From positions 1-6,100 of the forward strand of contig CAJMMY010000069.1 in the NCBI GenBank assembly GCA_905214605.1: 6,100 nt of DNA, read 5' to 3'. The position numbers and the translations under genes are program-made. The stretch comes from an uncultured bacterium. GTDB lineage: Bacteria; Bacillota_A; Clostridia; Oscillospirales; Oscillospiraceae. Positions 5,586 through 6,100 of the stretch are shown piece by piece. How positions within the stretch are numbered: position 1 is the stretch's first letter; every line of letters starts with the position of its first letter. Below the pieces are notes generated by a model. That model did no database searches. It was not told where the DNA came from and was given only the letters and a program-made list of their open reading frames with translations.

Positions 5586-6100
5586 ATGCGGATTGACATT
5601 CTGACCCTGTTTCCGGACAGTATGCGGGGGGTATTGGGCGAGAGTATCATCGGAAGAGCCGCCAAAAAAGGCATTCTGGATATTCACTGCACCCAGATTC
5701 GGGATTATACGGAAAATAAGCAGATGCAGGTGGACGATTACCCTTACGGCGGCGGTTGGGGCTGCGTGATGATGGCGCAGCCGCTGAAATCCTGCCTGGA
5801 CGATGTGATGGAGCAGGCCGGTCCCCGGAAAAGCCGGGTGCTGTATATGTCTCCTCAGGGCAAGCCCTTCAATCAGGAAGTGGCCAAGCGGCTGGTGCGG
5901 GATTACGACCATCTGGTGCTGGTCTGCGGTCATTATGAGGGCGTGGACGAGCGATTCATCGAAGAATGTGTGGACGAGGAAATCAGCATCGGCGATTTCG
6001 TGCTCACTGGCGGTGAGCTGGCTGCTATGGTAGTGACGGACTGCGTGTGCCGCATGGTGCCGGGCGTCCTGCCGGAGGAAAGCTGCTACACCGACGAGAG
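5586..6100 (+). CDS. trmD: tRNA (guanine-37-N1) methyltransferase TrmD, 5' part (runs off right edge)
   Basis: TrmD moves a methyl group from S-adenosylmethionine to N1 of G37 beside the tRNA anticodon and so prevents +1 frameshifting. The 171 whole codons present cover the SPOUT-fold catalytic domain. It starts [10 protein letters not shown], has [10 protein letters not shown] (48-57) and [10 protein letters not shown] (86-95), then the trefoil-knot cofactor site [11 protein letters not shown] (114-124) and [11 protein letters not shown] (134-144), and [11 protein letters not shown] (158-168). The C-terminal tRNA-binding domain lies beyond the edge. After YGGG the sequence reads WGC, where most relatives have a small residue or Arg, then Gly and Met. 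The ATG follows GAGGG (5571-5575) by 10 bases and the rimM stop by 3. rplS would be expected next, from the usual gene order. Confidence 0.97.
   Translation, partial: MRIDILTLFPDSMRGVLGESIIGRAAKKGILDIHCTQIRDYTENKQMQVDDYPYGGGWGCVMMAQPLKSCLDDVMEQAGPRKSRVLYMSPQGKPFNQEVAKRLVRDYDHLVLVCGHYEGVDERFIEECVDEEISIGDFVLTGGELAAMVVTDCVCRMVPGVLPEESCYTDE

Noticed and set aside
4662..5933. 423-codon minus-strand open frame across khpA, rimM and trmD
   Set aside because: It lies opposite three well-recognised genes plus two terminator hairpins, has no recognisable domain, and its His/Leu/Phe-rich composition is typical of an antisense shadow.
1..6100. CRISPR arrays, insertion sequences, phage genes, tRNA or rRNA genes
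   Set aside because: I saw no regularly spaced direct repeats, transposase-like frames, tRNA cloverleaf or rRNA sequence in reading both strands.

Overview
The window looks like chromosomal DNA of a Gram-positive anaerobe of class Clostridia, most likely an Oscillospirales-type gut bacterium. The basis is the conserved ylxM-ffh-rpsP-khpA-rimM-trmD order, the strong GGAGG-type ribosome binding sites, the TTGACA/TATAAT promoters and a fairly GC-rich composition. The assignment to class is firm. The assignment to order is a judgement from protein style.

Layout. Positions 1-200 (minus strand) hold the first 66 codons of a sugar-type (RbsA/MglA-like) ABC ATPase, which runs off the left edge. Positions 201-352 form an intercistronic gap with two strong hairpins. 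Positions 353-2338 (minus) are one uninterrupted 661-codon frame with two unrelated halves. Residues 1 to about 357 are an M16-family YfmF-like protein. Residues from about 360 to 661 are the mature part of a type I (RbsB-like) substrate-binding protein without its export signal. Positions 2339-2651 are a divergent control region with a promoter for each side and two nested pairs of 13-base inverted repeats. From 2652 to the right edge (plus) run ylxM, ffh, rpsP, khpA, rimM and the 5' part of trmD. Two terminator-like hairpins lie between khpA and rimM.

How the genes work together. The right half is a housekeeping operon. YlxM and Ffh belong to signal recognition particle-dependent protein targeting. 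RpsP and RimM build the 30S subunit, KhpA is a small RNA-binding KH protein, and TrmD makes m1G37 in tRNA. The left half joins two otherwise unrelated functions: YfmF, linked to elongation factor P modification, and a solute ABC importer.

The most notable feature is the YfmF/substrate-binding fusion at about 1259-1275. Protein family, lysine codon use and gene neighbourhood all change at that point. It is either an assembly chimera or a real rearrangement that removed the end of yfmF, its usual partner ymfH, and the signal peptide of the binding protein. I judge it more likely an assembly artefact or genomic scar than a new functional enzyme, but it is the point most worth checking. I did not find a clearly novel defence or mobile system.
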